A stretch of 64,000 nt of DNA from Planctomycetota bacterium (GCA_018970785.1 JAGWVR010000004.1:22039-86038), one strand, 5' to 3'; shown: positions 1-13,923, numbered from the stretch's first letter. Translations and numbers: made by a program. Notes: generated from the sequence alone by a model not told the origin.

Positions 1-1
1 C

Positions 2-1723
2 ACCGTCGCCCCGGGGCTGTTTCCGCCCGCATTCCGCCGCCACGACGGCAGCGTCGAAACGTTCTTCGAATCGGCAGGGATGATCGTCGTCCTCGTGCTC
101 GCGGGCCAGGCGCTCGAGTCGCGTGCAAGGCGCGGCACCGGGGCCGCGCTCCGCGCGCTTCTCGACCTCGCCCCACCGACCGCGGAGCGCCATCCCGGCG
201 GCGAGACGGTGCCGCTCGGCCAGGTACGGCCGGGCGACCTCCTCCGCGTGCGCCCCGGCGGGCGGATTCCCACCGATGCCACGCTGCTGGAGGGCACGAC
301 GACCTGCGACGAGTCGCTCCTCACCGGCGAGCCGCTGCCGGTGGCGCGCGGGCCCGGCGACAAACTCCTCGGCGGTGCGATCAACGGTCCGGCAGCGCTG
401 GTGATCCGCGCCGACACCGCGGCCGCCGGGGCACTGGTGGCACGGATCGCCAGGCTCGTGCGCGAGGCACAATCGCGGCGGGCGCCGATCGAGGCCCTTG
501 CCGACCGGGCCGCGGCGGTGTTCACCCCGGCGGTGCTCGGGCTCGCCCTGGCCACGTTTCTCGGCTGGGCCGCGTTCGGCCCGGAACCGCGGCTCGCCCT
601 GGGCCTCGTGTCCGCGGTCAGCGTGCTGGTGATCGCCTGCCCCTGCAGCCTCGGATTGGCGACGCCGCTGTCGATGACCGTCGCGATCGGCCGCGGGGCG
701 CGCGAGGGGATCCTCGTCCGCAGCCCCGCCGCCCTCGAGTCCCTGGCCGCCACGACGCTGTTCACGTTCGACAAGACCGGAACCCTGACCGCCGGGGCGC
801 CGCGTGTCGTCGGCTCGCTGGCGGTGCCCGGGGGGGTGCCCGCGGCGCACTCCCTGCCGGGCATGGTGGCGGCCGTGGAGAAAGCGAGCGAGCACCCGCT
901 GGCCAAGGCGTTCGCCGCCGCCGCCGCCGGGGAGCCGATCCCACCGGTGGCGGATGCGACCGCCGTGATCGGGCGCGGGATCCGGGGGCGGTGCGGCGAC
1001 CACGCCGTGGTGGTGGGAACCGCCGGCCTGCTCGGTGACGACGGGATCGAACTGTCGCCGCTGCAAACCGGTCCGGCCGCCGCGTGGGTGGCGGACGCCA
1101 CCGCCGCCGGGCAGACGCTCGTGTTCGCTGCCGTCGATGGCCATCTCGCCGGTGCCTTCGCGATCACCGATCCGCCCCGCGACGACGCCGCCGACGTCGT
1201 CGGCTTCCTGCGGCGGCGCGGCGCGGGGATCGAGCTGCTCTCCGGCGACCGCCCCGCGGCCGCCGAGCATCTCGCCCGTCTGGTGGGGATCGAGCGTGTC
1301 GCCGGCGGACTGTCGCCCGAGGACAAGGCGGACCGGGTGACCGCCCTGCGCCGGCAGGGGCATCGGGTGGCCTTCGTCGGCGACGGGATCAACGACGCGG
1401 TCGCGCTGGCCGCCGCCGACGTCGGCCTGGCCATGGGGGAAGGCGCCGACGTGGCGATCGAGAGCGCCGACATCACGCTCCTCTCCGGCGGGCTGGCGGC
1501 AGTGCCCCGCGCGGTCGCGCTGGCCGACGCGACGATGGCCAACGTGCGGCAGAACCTCGTCCTCGCGACCGTCTACAACCTCGTCGCCCTGCCCGTCGCC
1601 GCCGGCCTCCTCTACCCGCTGCTCGGGCACGTCACCAGCCCGATGCTCGCGGCGGCGGCGATGAGCATCAGCTCGCTGTCGGTGATCGCCAACGCCCTGC
1701 GGCTGCGCCGCGGGGGGCGATAG
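2..1723 (+). CDS. copA: Copper/heavy-metal-translocating P-type ATPase (5' truncated by window edge)
   Basis: Reading frame is open from base 2. Contains CPCSLGLATP (CPC metal motif), FDKTGTLT phosphorylation motif, SEHPLAKA HP motif and GDGINDAVAL. Confidence 0.9.
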   Translation, partial: TVAPGLFPPAFRRHDGSVETFFESAGMIVVLVLAGQALESRARRGTGAALRALLDLAPPTAERHPGGETVPLGQVRPGDLLRVRPGGRIPTDATLLEGTTTCDESLLTGEPLPVARGPGDKLLGGAINGPAALVIRADTAAAGALVARIARLVREAQSRRAPIEALADRAAAVFTPAVLGLALATFLGWAAFGPEPRLALGLVSAVSVLVIACPCSLGLATPLSMTVAIGRGAREGILVRSPAALESLAATTLFTFDKTGTLTAGAPRVVGSLAVPGGVPAAHSLPGMVAAVEKASEHPLAKAFAAAAAGEPIPPVADATAVIGRGIRGRCGDHAVVVGTAGLLGDDGIELSPLQTGPAAAWVADATAAGQTLVFAAVDGHLAGAFAITDPPRDDAADVVGFLRRRGAGIELLSGDRPAAAEHLARLVGIERVAGGLSPEDKADRVTALRRQGHRVAFVGDGINDAVALAAADVGLAMGEGADVAIESADITLLSGGLAAVPRAVALADATMANVRQNLVLATVYNLVALPVAAGLLYPLLGHVTSPMLAAAAMSISSLSVIANALRLRRGGR

Positions 1724-1734
1724 GCCGGGTGGCC

Positions 1735-2598
1735 TCAACCCCGCTCCAGCCCGGTCAGCGGCACCGTCAGCCCGTCGTGGGCCAGCTCGATCCCCGGCGG
1801 GAGCCGTGCCGACACCTCGGCGTGGCCGAGCTCGTGGGACAGGTGCACCAGCAACGTCCGCCGGGCCCCGATCGACCGGGCCGTGTCGATCGCCTCGGCG
1901 AGCGAGAAATGGGTCGGGTGCCGCGTCGGCCGGAGGCAGTCGAGGACGAGGACGTCGAGGCCGGCCAGGAGCGGCCGCGTCGCCGCCGGGATGTCGTTGG
2001 TATCGGTGCAGTAGGCGACGTCGCCGAACCGGAAACCGAGGACGTCGAACGGTCCGTGGCGGAGGCGGAGCGGCACGACGCGGGCTCCCAGCACCGTGAA
2101 CGGTTCGGTCGAGATCGACTCGAGGGCGAGCTTCGGAACGCCGCCCCCGGGAGCGGGGATCGCCGCGAAAGCGTAGTCGAAGGCGAGCCGGATCCGGGCC
2201 TCGACCCGCGGTTCGCAGTACACCGGCACCGAGCGGCCGGAGTGGAAGCAGATCGGGCGGACGTCGTCGAGTCCGTAGACGTGATCGACGTGGTCGTGCG
2301 TGTAGAGAATCGCGTCGATCGTCGTCAGCCCGGCGTTCAGCAGTTGCTGGCGGAGATCAGGCGTGGTGTCGATCAGGAGCGTGCCGGCGGGGAGGCCCAG
2401 CGCCACGCTCGTGCGGAACCGCCGGTCGCGGGGATCGGGGCTGGTGCAGGTGGGGCAACCGCAACCGACGACGGGGACGCCCACGCTCGTCCCGGTTCCG
2501 AGAAACAGCAACTGCCCGCCAATGTCGCGGCCAACCGCACGGGGCCGTGGTGTGGCTCGGCCAGACCGGGAGGAGGGCGTGGCCATCATGGGGAGCAA
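1735..2598 (-). CDS. MBL-fold metallo-hydrolase, PhnP-like
   Basis: LLFLGTGTSVGVPVVGCGCPTC N-terminus and the THDHVDHVYGLDD metal motif, followed by late His/Asp residues. Confidence 0.82.
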   Translation of the reverse strand: MLPMMATPSSRSGRATPRPRAVGRDIGGQLLFLGTGTSVGVPVVGCGCPTCTSPDPRDRRFRTSVALGLPAGTLLIDTTPDLRQQLLNAGLTTIDAILYTHDHVDHVYGLDDVRPICFHSGRSVPVYCEPRVEARIRLAFDYAFAAIPAPGGGVPKLALESISTEPFTVLGARVVPLRLRHGPFDVLGFRFGDVAYCTDTNDIPAATRPLLAGLDVLVLDCLRPTRHPTHFSLAEAIDTARSIGARRTLLVHLSHELGHAEVSARLPPGIELAHDGLTVPLTGLERG

Positions 2599-2887
2599 GT
2601 CGGCCAGCGGCCGATGAGCGGAGCGGCGGAATGCGACCGCATGCTACTCGATCGGGTCGCGCGGCAGACCGGGCGAGGATCGCCTTGACCAGCCGCGGCC
2701 GAAACCGTGACAATTCCCCACAGTGCCGCTGGATCGGGAAAACCTGCCTTCCTGCCATCCGGCTGCCCGCCCCTCGATCGTCCCCGACGGTCTCCAGAAC
2801 CCGGCGCCGGCAGGCGGCGGAGACCGGCCACGTCAGCGTCGGGACCACCCGGCCCGTTTTCGCCCCCGCGGACCCGTTGATCCCGTC

Positions 2888-6427
<3,540 letters not shown>

Positions 6428-6471
6428 CGGCGCCGTTCCGGCCGCTGCCACACGCCCGTGATCGTTCCGGC

Positions 6472-7806
6472 ATGCTGCTCGATGTCGTCTATCTGCTGGT
6501 CGCGCTGCTCATCCTTCCCTGGGTGGCGTGGCGGAGGCTCTCGGGAGCGCGCCCCGTCGCCGCCCCGTGGGTGCGGTTCACCGGCGCGATCGCACCGCTC
6601 CCCGATCCGGCCGGGCGGCCGCGGATCTGGCTCCACGGCGTCAGTGTCGGCGAGGTGCAACTGCTCGCCGCGCTCGCTGCCGAGATCGGGCGACAGGCCG
6701 AGGCCGCCGGGTGCCCCGTCGATTGCGTCGTCTCCAGTTCGACGACGACCGGGCTGGAGGTCGCCCGGAAGCGTTTCGGCACGGACCGTGTCTTCCCCTG
6801 CCCGCTCGACTTCTCCTGGGCGGTGGAGCGGGTCATCGACCGCTCCGCCCCCGCGTTGATCGTCCTCGGCGAACTGGAACTGTGGCCGAATCTTCTCGCG
6901 CGGGCCTGGCGCCGTGGCATCCCGGTCGTCGTCGCCAACGCCCGGATGAGCCCGCGAAGTGCCGCCGGCTACGGTCGGATCGCACCGGTCGTTCGGCGGA
7001 TGCTCTCCCGGGTGGCGGTCGTGGTGGCCCGGTCCGCCGACGACGGGGCGCGGTTCGCGGCGCTCGGGGCGGGGCGGGTCGTCGTCGCCGGTTCACTGAA
7101 GTACGACGGCGTCCGCGGTGACCGTGACCATCCCGACATCCACCGGCTGCGATCGCTCGCCGGCTTCACGCCCGACGACGTCGTGTTCCTCGCCGGAAGC
7201 ACGCAGCATCCGGAGGAGGAACTGGCGCTGGCCACCTACCGCACGCTGGCGCCCCGGCATCCTCGGCTGCGCCTCGTGATCGTCCCGCGGCACGTCGAAC
7301 GGGCGCCGGCGATCGCCGCGCTGCTCGATCGCGCCGGCGTCCCCTGGCAGCGGCGCAGCCGCCTCGACGCGGGTCACACCACCCCCCCCACCCGGGTCCT
7401 GCTCGTCGACACGACCGGTGAGTTGGCCTGGTGGTGGGGTACGGCCACCGTGGCGTTCGTCGGCGGCAGCCTCGACGGTCACCGTGGCGGGCAGAACATG
7501 CTCGAGCCGGCGGCCTACGGGGCAGCCGTCTGCTTCGGTCCCCACACGCGCAACTTCGCCACCGAAGTGGCGGCGCTGGTGGCCGCCGACGCCGCGACGG
7601 TGGTCGGCGACGGGAACGCGCTGACCGAGTTCGTGGGCCGTTGCCTCGACGATCCTTCGTGGGCCGCCGCCCGCGGCGCCGAGGCCCGGGCGACGGTCGC
7701 GGCACATCGTGGCGCGACGGCCGTCACCGCCGCGCTCGTCCTCGAAAACCTCGCCGCCGGCGGCGCGGGGGGCGGCCGTTGCCGCTCCCCGGAAAACCGT
7801 CCATAA
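6472..7806 (+). CDS. waaA: 3-deoxy-D-manno-octulosonic acid (Kdo) transferase
   Basis: N-terminal TM, WLHGVSVGEV, GELELWPNLL, STQHPEEE, GGSLDGHRGGQNMLEPAAYG: WaaA/KdtA family motifs. Confidence 0.93.
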   Translation: MLLDVVYLLVALLILPWVAWRRLSGARPVAAPWVRFTGAIAPLPDPAGRPRIWLHGVSVGEVQLLAALAAEIGRQAEAAGCPVDCVVSSSTTTGLEVARKRFGTDRVFPCPLDFSWAVERVIDRSAPALIVLGELELWPNLLARAWRRGIPVVVANARMSPRSAAGYGRIAPVVRRMLSRVAVVVARSADDGARFAALGAGRVVVAGSLKYDGVRGDRDHPDIHRLRSLAGFTPDDVVFLAGSTQHPEEELALATYRTLAPRHPRLRLVIVPRHVERAPAIAALLDRAGVPWQRRSRLDAGHTTPPTRVLLVDTTGELAWWWGTATVAFVGGSLDGHRGGQNMLEPAAYGAAVCFGPHTRNFATEVAALVAADAATVVGDGNALTEFVGRCLDDPSWAAARGAEARATVAAHRGATAVTAALVLENLAAGGAGGGRCRSPENRP

Positions 7807-7866
7807 TCTGGCCCGCGGGGTCGGCCCACCGCACTGCGAATCCACCATCACGACGAGGAACCGGAC

Positions 7867-9054
7867 GTGTCACGAGGGAAGTACCTGTTCACCAGCGAGT
7901 CGGTCAGCATGGGTCATCCGGACAAGCTGGCGGACCAGATTTCCGACGGGGTCCTCGACGCCTACCTGGCCCAGGATCCGCGCAGCCGCGTGGCCTGCGA
8001 AACGATGGTGACCACCGGTCTGGCGGTGATCGCCGGCGAGATCACCTCCCGCGGCACGATCGACTACCAGAAGGTCGTCCGCGACGTGATCCGTGACGTC
8101 GGCTACACCGACGACGAGATGGGGATCGCCGCCGACACCTGCTCCGTGCTCGTCGCCGTCGGCAAGCAGTCGGGCGACATCGCGATGGGCGTCAACGAGG
8201 ACGAGGCGAAGGGCAAGGACATCGGCGCCGGCGACCAGGGTCTGATGTTCGGCTACGCCTGCAACGAGACCCCGGAGCTGATGCCCCTGCCGATCGCGCT
8301 CTCCCACCGGATCCTCAACCGGCTGACCGAAGCCCGGCAGGAGAACGAGGTCGACTGGCTGCGGCCCGATTCGAAGAGCCAGGTGACCGTGGAGTACGAC
8401 GGCGACAAGCCGGTGCGGATCGACACGATCGTCGTCTCCACGCAGCACGCTCCCCACGTCACCAATGACGAGATCCGCACGTTCATCATCGAGAAGATCG
8501 TCAAGCCGCTTCTCCCGCGGGACCTCGACACGTCGTCGATCACCTACCACATCAACCCCACCGGTCGGTTCGTGGTCGGCGGTCCGCACGGTGACTGCGG
8601 CCTCACGGGCCGGAAGATCATCGTCGATACCTACGGTGGATGGGGACGGCACGGCGGCGGCGCGTTTTCCGGCAAGGATCCGACCAAGGTCGACCGCAGT
8701 GCCGCCTACATGGCGCGGCACGTCGCCAAGAACATCGTCGCCGCCGGCCTCGCCGAGCGCTGTGAGGTGCAGCTGGCCTACGCGATCGGCGTGAGCGATC
8801 CGGTCAGCGTGCACGTCGACACCGAGGGCACCGGGGCGATCGCCGACGAGCGACTGTGTGCGGTGGTCCGCGAGTTCTTCCCGCTCACGCCCCGGGGGAT
8901 CATCGATTACCTCGACCTGCGGCGGCCGATCTACCGCAAGACCGCCGCCGGTGGCCACTTCGGACGCGACGGCTTCAGCTGGGAGAAGACCGATCGTGCC
9001 ACGGCGCTGGCGCAGGCGGCCCGATCCGGTGCGACTGCCGCTCCGGCGCGGTGA
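7867..9054 (+). CDS. metK: S-adenosylmethionine synthase (GTG start)
   Basis: [85 protein letters not shown]. Confidence 0.98.
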   Translation: MSRGKYLFTSESVSMGHPDKLADQISDGVLDAYLAQDPRSRVACETMVTTGLAVIAGEITSRGTIDYQKVVRDVIRDVGYTDDEMGIAADTCSVLVAVGKQSGDIAMGVNEDEAKGKDIGAGDQGLMFGYACNETPELMPLPIALSHRILNRLTEARQENEVDWLRPDSKSQVTVEYDGDKPVRIDTIVVSTQHAPHVTNDEIRTFIIEKIVKPLLPRDLDTSSITYHINPTGRFVVGGPHGDCGLTGRKIIVDTYGGWGRHGGGAFSGKDPTKVDRSAAYMARHVAKNIVAAGLAERCEVQLAYAIGVSDPVSVHVDTEGTGAIADERLCAVVREFFPLTPRGIIDYLDLRRPIYRKTAAGGHFGRDGFSWEKTDRATALAQAARSGATAAPAR

Positions 9055-9093
9055 CGAAGGGGCCGGAACGAATCGAGTGATCACAGCCGAGGG

Positions 9094-9996
9094 ATGCCCG
9101 CCGCCGTGACTGACTCGATCGGGTTCCGGCGAATCTCCCATCGGTCGGCCGGTGCTGACGACGTCAGTGCCGCGCTCGCCACCGGCGCCCTCGCGCTGGC
9201 CGGGGTGCTGCCTGTCGCATGCGCCGCAGTGCTCGTCGTCCGCCGGTTGGCGGGAGGCATCCCGGGGGGTGGGCGCCCCGTCGGATTGCTCGCGGTGGCG
9301 CTGACCGGCGTCGGATTCGTGGTTGCCGCCGACCTGATCGCCCGGGCAGCCGCAGGGCGATCCGGAGAGAGGGCGCCGGGGATGGCGTGGCAACCGCGCG
9401 CCGCACGGATCGCCCTGTGCTGCGCGGTGGTAGCACTCACGCCTCCTTGGCCGTGGCGGGGGACGGCGTGGCCAGCGGTGGCGACGGCAGGGGCCGCGAT
9501 GACGGCGGCGCTGGTGCGGGTGCCGCGCCGCCGCGCCGTGGCCAGGACCATCGCCGAGCCCGAAGCACGCCATCGTGCAACGCAGGAGCCACGCGGGGCG
9601 CGCGCTGTCGGTGGTGGGCCCACGCTGCCCCCCGCCGGGGCCTCCGGTGGAGCCCTCTCCCAACGGCTGGTGCGTTTCCATCGAGCGGACTCGATGACCG
9701 ACCACATCGAGGGGACGGTGGTCGTCGTCGTCCCGCCGGGGGAGCGCTCGGCACCGACCCATGTCGCGTTCTGCCCGCCCTTCTCCGTGAGCCCGCTGAT
9801 CACGATCGCCGCCGTCGAAGCAGCGACGGAAGCGGAGGCCGATGCGGTCGAAACGCTCCCCTGGGGCACCCGGATCGAGTGCCGCCTCGAGGATCCGGCC
9901 GACGACCCGGTGGAGGTCGTCGTCTCGTTCACGGTCGACGGACCGCTGCCCTCCTCCGGACGATCCGCCGCGGCCCCCGTCACACCGGATCCCTGA
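9094..9996 (+). CDS. Hypothetical membrane protein with soluble C-terminal domain
   Basis: Long ORF in operon orientation with several hydrophobic segments and a C-terminal soluble domain (EGTVVVVVPPGERSAPTHVAFCPPF). No family assigned. Confidence 0.6.
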   Translation: MPAAVTDSIGFRRISHRSAGADDVSAALATGALALAGVLPVACAAVLVVRRLAGGIPGGGRPVGLLAVALTGVGFVVAADLIARAAAGRSGERAPGMAWQPRAARIALCCAVVALTPPWPWRGTAWPAVATAGAAMTAALVRVPRRRAVARTIAEPEARHRATQEPRGARAVGGGPTLPPAGASGGALSQRLVRFHRADSMTDHIEGTVVVVVPPGERSAPTHVAFCPPFSVSPLITIAAVEAATEAEADAVETLPWGTRIECRLEDPADDPVEVVVSFTVDGPLPSSGRSAAAPVTPDP

Positions 9997-10009
9997 GGCA
10001 TCGGCGTCC

Positions 10010-10123
10010 ATGGCCCGCTGGCCGCAACGACTGTGGACGACGCTGTTCACCTACACGGTGATCTTCGTCGGGTTTCCCCTGCTGGCGTGGCTGCTGTACC
10101 GCTGGGTCCGGGGAGGAGGGTAG
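10010..10123 (+). CDS. Putative 37-aa single-pass membrane protein
   Basis: MARWPQRLWTTLFTYTVIFVGFPLLAWLLYRWVRGGG. Fills the gap exactly between flanking co-directional genes and has one hydrophobic segment. Confidence 0.42.
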   Translation: MARWPQRLWTTLFTYTVIFVGFPLLAWLLYRWVRGGG

Positions 10124-10126
10124 ACG

Positions 10127-11629
10127 ATGGATTCCGTTGGCCACCGGCTCGACGAGCCCTCTCCCGCGCTGCTGGCAGCGCTGCGCGCCGCCGATCAACT
10201 CGGAGTCCTCGCCCATTGGGAGCGGCTCGACGCGGCTGCTCGGGAGCGACTGCTCGCGCAGGTGACGGCCATCGATTGGGGGCTCGTCGCCGATCTCACC
10301 CGGCGTGTCCGGCGCGGACAACTCGCCCCCCCTGCCGAGGACACGTCGTTCGATCTGGCGAGCGCCGAGTCCCCCCCCTGTCTGCCCCTCCGCGGTGCGG
10401 ATCCGGCCGTCGCCGCGCGCGGCAGGGAAGCGCTCGCGGCCGGCGTGGTCGGGGCGATTCTCGTCGCCGGTGGACAGGGCACACGCTTGGGGTGCACCGG
10501 GCCGAAGGGGCTGTGTGCCGTGGGGCCGCTGTCGCAGGCCACGTTGTTCGACGTGCTTCTCGGCCGACTCGCGGCGATCCGCCGCCGCTACGGACGCGGA
10601 GTCCCCCTGGCGATCATGACCAGTGCCGCCACCGACGACGAGACACGGCGATTCCTGGTATCGCGGCAGTTGTGCGGGCTCGACCCGGACGACGTGTTCC
10701 TGTTCCGTCAACAGGACCTGCCGGCCTTCGACGCCGCCGATGGCAACATCCTCCTCGCCGCACCGGACCGCGTCGCCCTCGCCCCCGATGGCCACGGCGG
10801 CATGCTCTCGGCGCTGGCGGACGTCGGGGGGCTCGAGTGGTTCCGCCGCCGCGGGGTCGAGACCGTCGCGAGTTTCCAGGTCGACAACCCGCTGGCACTG
10901 CCCCTCGATCCCGATTTCCTCGGCGCCCACCTCGATGCCGCTGCCGAGTTCACGCTCCAGGTGATCCGCAAGCGAGAGCCAGCCGAGCGCGTCGGGGTGA
11001 TCGCCACGTCCGGCGGCGTGACCCGGGTCGTCGAATACAGTGATCTGCCCGCCACCGCCGCCGCCGAGCGGCTGGCCGACGGCCGGCTCCGCTTCCACGC
11101 CGGCAGCATCGCCGTGCATGCCTTCGCACTCGAGTTCCTCGCCCGCTGCGCGACGCGCGGCGACGCCCTCCCGCTCCACGCGGCGCGCAAGGCGGTCCCG
11201 TTCGTCGACGCCGACGGCCACCACCATGCCCCACGCGCGCCCAACGCCGTGAAGTTCGAACGCTTCATCTTCGACATCCTCCCCCTGGCGAGACGCGTGT
11301 GCGTCGTCGAGGTCGAGCCAGAAGAGGCATTCGCCCCGCTCAAGAATCCCAGCGGTGCGGCGGCCGACACGCCGGAGCACGTGCGCGAGGCGCTCATCGC
11401 CCGCGACCGGGCGATTCTGGCCGCAGCGGGAGTGACTGTCGACGAGGGGGTGGTCGTCGAACTCGACGCCGCCACGATCCTCGACGCCGACGACGTCACT
11501 CTGGCCTTGCCCCCGGGAACGCGGATCAGCGAATCTGCCTTCATCCGCGGCACTCCGCGGGCCGCCCGGGGGGCCAGTGACAGTTCCTCTCGGCCAGGGT
11601 CGGACGAGGCCGGCGCCACGGGGCGATGA
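10127..11629 (+). CDS. UDPGP-family UTP-sugar-1-phosphate uridylyltransferase (UDP-GlcNAc/UDP-hexose pyrophosphorylase)
   Basis: ILVAGGQGTRLGCTGPKGLCAVG nucleotide-binding loop, PDGHGGMLSAL and FQVDNPL, as in UAP1-like enzymes. Confidence 0.88.
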   Translation: MDSVGHRLDEPSPALLAALRAADQLGVLAHWERLDAAARERLLAQVTAIDWGLVADLTRRVRRGQLAPPAEDTSFDLASAESPPCLPLRGADPAVAARGREALAAGVVGAILVAGGQGTRLGCTGPKGLCAVGPLSQATLFDVLLGRLAAIRRRYGRGVPLAIMTSAATDDETRRFLVSRQLCGLDPDDVFLFRQQDLPAFDAADGNILLAAPDRVALAPDGHGGMLSALADVGGLEWFRRRGVETVASFQVDNPLALPLDPDFLGAHLDAAAEFTLQVIRKREPAERVGVIATSGGVTRVVEYSDLPATAAAERLADGRLRFHAGSIAVHAFALEFLARCATRGDALPLHAARKAVPFVDADGHHHAPRAPNAVKFERFIFDILPLARRVCVVEVEPEEAFAPLKNPSGAAADTPEHVREALIARDRAILAAAGVTVDEGVVVELDAATILDADDVTLALPPGTRISESAFIRGTPRAARGASDSSSRPGSDEAGATGR

Positions 11630-11659
11630 AGACGGACGCATGTTTCCTCACGGAGGTCG

Positions 11660-12742
11660 GTGATGCTCCACGTGGTGATCATGGCGGGTGGATCAGGTAC
11701 GCGGTTCTGGCCCGCCAGTCGGGCGGCGCTTCCCAAGCAGCTGTTGCGCCTGGCCGGCGAGCGGACGCTGCTGCAGGCGACCGTCGATCGGCTGTCGGGT
11801 TTGGTCGCACCCGAGCAGGTGCTCGTCGTCACCGCCGAGCGCCTCCTGCCCACCGTGCGGGAGCAGCTTCCCGACGTGCCGGCATCGGCGTTGGTGGGGG
11901 AGCCGTGCAAGCGCGACACCGCCCCCTGCATCGCGCTTGCGGCCCTGCTCGTGTCGCGTCACGACCCCGAGGCGACGCTCGCGGTGATGCCCTCCGACCA
12001 TGTCATCAGCCCCGCCGAGTCCTTTCGGGGCGCGATCCGACAGGCAGCCGCTCTCGTCGACGCCCAACCGGCCCGGTTGGTCACGTTCGGCATCAAGCCG
12101 ACCTACCCGGCCGAGGTCTTCGGCTACATCCAACAGGGGGAAAAACTGGCCGACGCCGGGCCCGCCGTGGTGAACCGTGTCGCCCACTTCAAGGAGAAGC
12201 CGCCGGCGGCAGTGGCCAGGGAGTACCTCGCCGCCGGCACCTACCTGTGGAACGCCGGGATCTTCGTGTGGAAGGCGCGGACGATCATCGAAGCGCTCCT
12301 CGCACGCCAGCCGGAGTGCATGGAGCGGCTGCAGCGGGTCGTGGCAGCCTGGGATCGCCCCGACCGCGACGCCGTCTTCGCCCGGGAGTTCGCCGCGATC
12401 CACGGGATCTCGATCGACTACGCGGTTCTCGAGCACGCCCGCGACGTCGTCGTCATCGAGGCGCCATTCGGTTGGGACGACCTCGGCGGCTGGTCGGCGG
12501 TGGCCCGCCAGCGGGGCACCGACAGCGAGGGCAACACCGTCGTCGGCCGCCACCTCGGCATCGACTCGGTGCGGACGATCGTCCACGCCGACGGTGACCA
12601 TCTCGTCGTCACGATGGGGTTGAAGGATATGCTGGTGGTACACACTCCGGACGCCACGCTCGTCGCCGACCGAGCCCACGAGGAATCGGTCCGCCGCGTG
12701 GTGACGGAACTGGAGAAACGCGGGTGGCGCGACTACCTCTGA
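11660..12742 (+). CDS. manC: Mannose-1-phosphate guanylyltransferase
   Basis: VVIMAGGSGTRFWPASRAALPKQLL, EPCKRDTAPCIALAA, MPSDHVI, FKEKP, WNAGIFVWK. Confidence 0.94.
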   Translation: MMLHVVIMAGGSGTRFWPASRAALPKQLLRLAGERTLLQATVDRLSGLVAPEQVLVVTAERLLPTVREQLPDVPASALVGEPCKRDTAPCIALAALLVSRHDPEATLAVMPSDHVISPAESFRGAIRQAAALVDAQPARLVTFGIKPTYPAEVFGYIQQGEKLADAGPAVVNRVAHFKEKPPAAVAREYLAAGTYLWNAGIFVWKARTIIEALLARQPECMERLQRVVAAWDRPDRDAVFAREFAAIHGISIDYAVLEHARDVVVIEAPFGWDDLGGWSAVARQRGTDSEGNTVVGRHLGIDSVRTIVHADGDHLVVTMGLKDMLVVHTPDATLVADRAHEESVRRVVTELEKRGWRDYL

Positions 12743-13923
12743 CTGTCCGTGGACGAAGGCATCCATGGGCTTGGCTCGCTCGGGCGACCGCAGTCAACGC
12801 CGCGGGGTTTCCGGGGCGCCGGCGGCCGCATCCAGCGGGCGATCACCGTGTCCGCGGATGGCCAGACAGCGACGCTGGACATCCGCCGCCGGGCCGTAGC
12901 CGTGCCCTCCTGCGGGCGTTCGCTCTGCTGGTCGTCCTGCCACCGGGCCTTGCCGCCGCCCAGCCGGCCGCCTCCGCGATCGACGGCGCGACTCCCGATA
13001 CCCAGGTGTCCGTCGACGCCCGGTCGCGGCAGGCTGCCTGGACCGAGGGGGTCCGCCGCGCTGCCGAAGCGCTGGCCTGGTCCGATGAACGGATCGCCCA
13101 TGAATGGCGAATCCAGCGCCGCCCCGGGACCGACGATTGCCGCCTTCTCGATCCCCGCGACCGGGTCGTCATCGCCGGCCCGCGGGCGGCGTGCGACGAG
13201 CGGTTCGCCGACCTCGTCGCCACCGGCCTGATCCCACCGCACACCGGCCCGACGGTGATCGTTCTCCATGGCCTCGGCGAGGGGCGTTCGAGCATGACCC
13301 CCCTCGTCGAGCACCTCCGCCGCCACGTGACCGACACCGTCGTGACCTTCGGCTACGCCAGCCCGCGTGCCGGTTTGGCCGACCATGGTGCGGCGCTGGC
13401 CAGTGTCGTCGCGGCCCTTCCGGCGGGCGAGGGCGTGAGTTTCGTCGCCCACAGTCTGGGAAACCTCGTCGTCCGCCGCTGGATGCACTCGGCGCCGCCG
13501 GCCGAACTTGCCCGCGTCCGGCGGATCGTGATGCTCGGGGCTCCCAACCAGGGGTCGGAACTGGCGCGGCTGGCATCGCGCGTCTGGGGACTTCCCGCAC
13601 TCGCCGAAGGTGCCGCTAGGGAACTGGTCGTCGACTGGGAACGGATCGCTCCCGAGCTCGCCGTCCCGACCTGCCCGTTCGGGATCGTGGCCGGTGGCCG
13701 CGGCGACGAGTCGGGATTCAGCGCCCTGCTCGAGGGAGACGACGATGCCGTGGTCCGCGTCGCCGAGACACGGCTCGAAGGTGCCGACGACTTCCTCCTC
13801 GTGCCCGTGCACCACGCCCTGATGATGCGCCATCCGACCGTCCAGCGGGCGACGGTGTCGTTCCTCACGACCGGCCGCTTCGAGGCGACGGATGGGACGG
13901 CCCCGGAGCCGGTGTCGCGATGA
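12724..13923 (+). CDS. Secreted alpha/beta hydrolase, lipase-like (true start unclear; mature part begins after about 12890)
   Basis: Signal-peptide-like RALLRAFALLVVLPPGLAAAQPA, then VIVLHGLGEGRSSM, VAHSLGN (GxSxG) and MLGAPNQGS. The upstream part of the ORF overlaps manC and a dispersed repeat. Confidence 0.75.
   Translation: MARLPLTVRGRRHPWAWLARATAVNAAGFPGRRRPHPAGDHRVRGWPDSDAGHPPPGRSRALLRAFALLVVLPPGLAAAQPAASAIDGATPDTQVSVDARSRQAAWTEGVRRAAEALAWSDERIAHEWRIQRRPGTDDCRLLDPRDRVVIAGPRAACDERFADLVATGLIPPHTGPTVIVLHGLGEGRSSMTPLVEHLRRHVTDTVVTFGYASPRAGLADHGAALASVVAALPAGEGVSFVAHSLGNLVVRRWMHSAPPAELARVRRIVMLGAPNQGSELARLASRVWGLPALAEGAARELVVDWERIAPELAVPTCPFGIVAGGRGDESGFSALLEGDDDAVVRVAETRLEGADDFLLVPVHHALMMRHPTVQRATVSFLTTGRFEATDGTAPEPVSR
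12739..12865 (+). repeat. Dispersed 127-bp element, copy A (degenerate)
   Basis: Ungapped alignment to 27920-28046, about 97/127 identities by hand. Best-conserved blocks are CTGTCCGTGGAC, GGGCGACCGC, GCGGCCGCATCC and CGATCAC. Confidence 0.85.

Noticed and set aside
1084-2688. 534-aa + strand ORF spanning copA end and the MBL hydrolase
   Set aside because: Out-of-frame with copA and antisense to the MBL gene; Arg-rich low-complexity translation.
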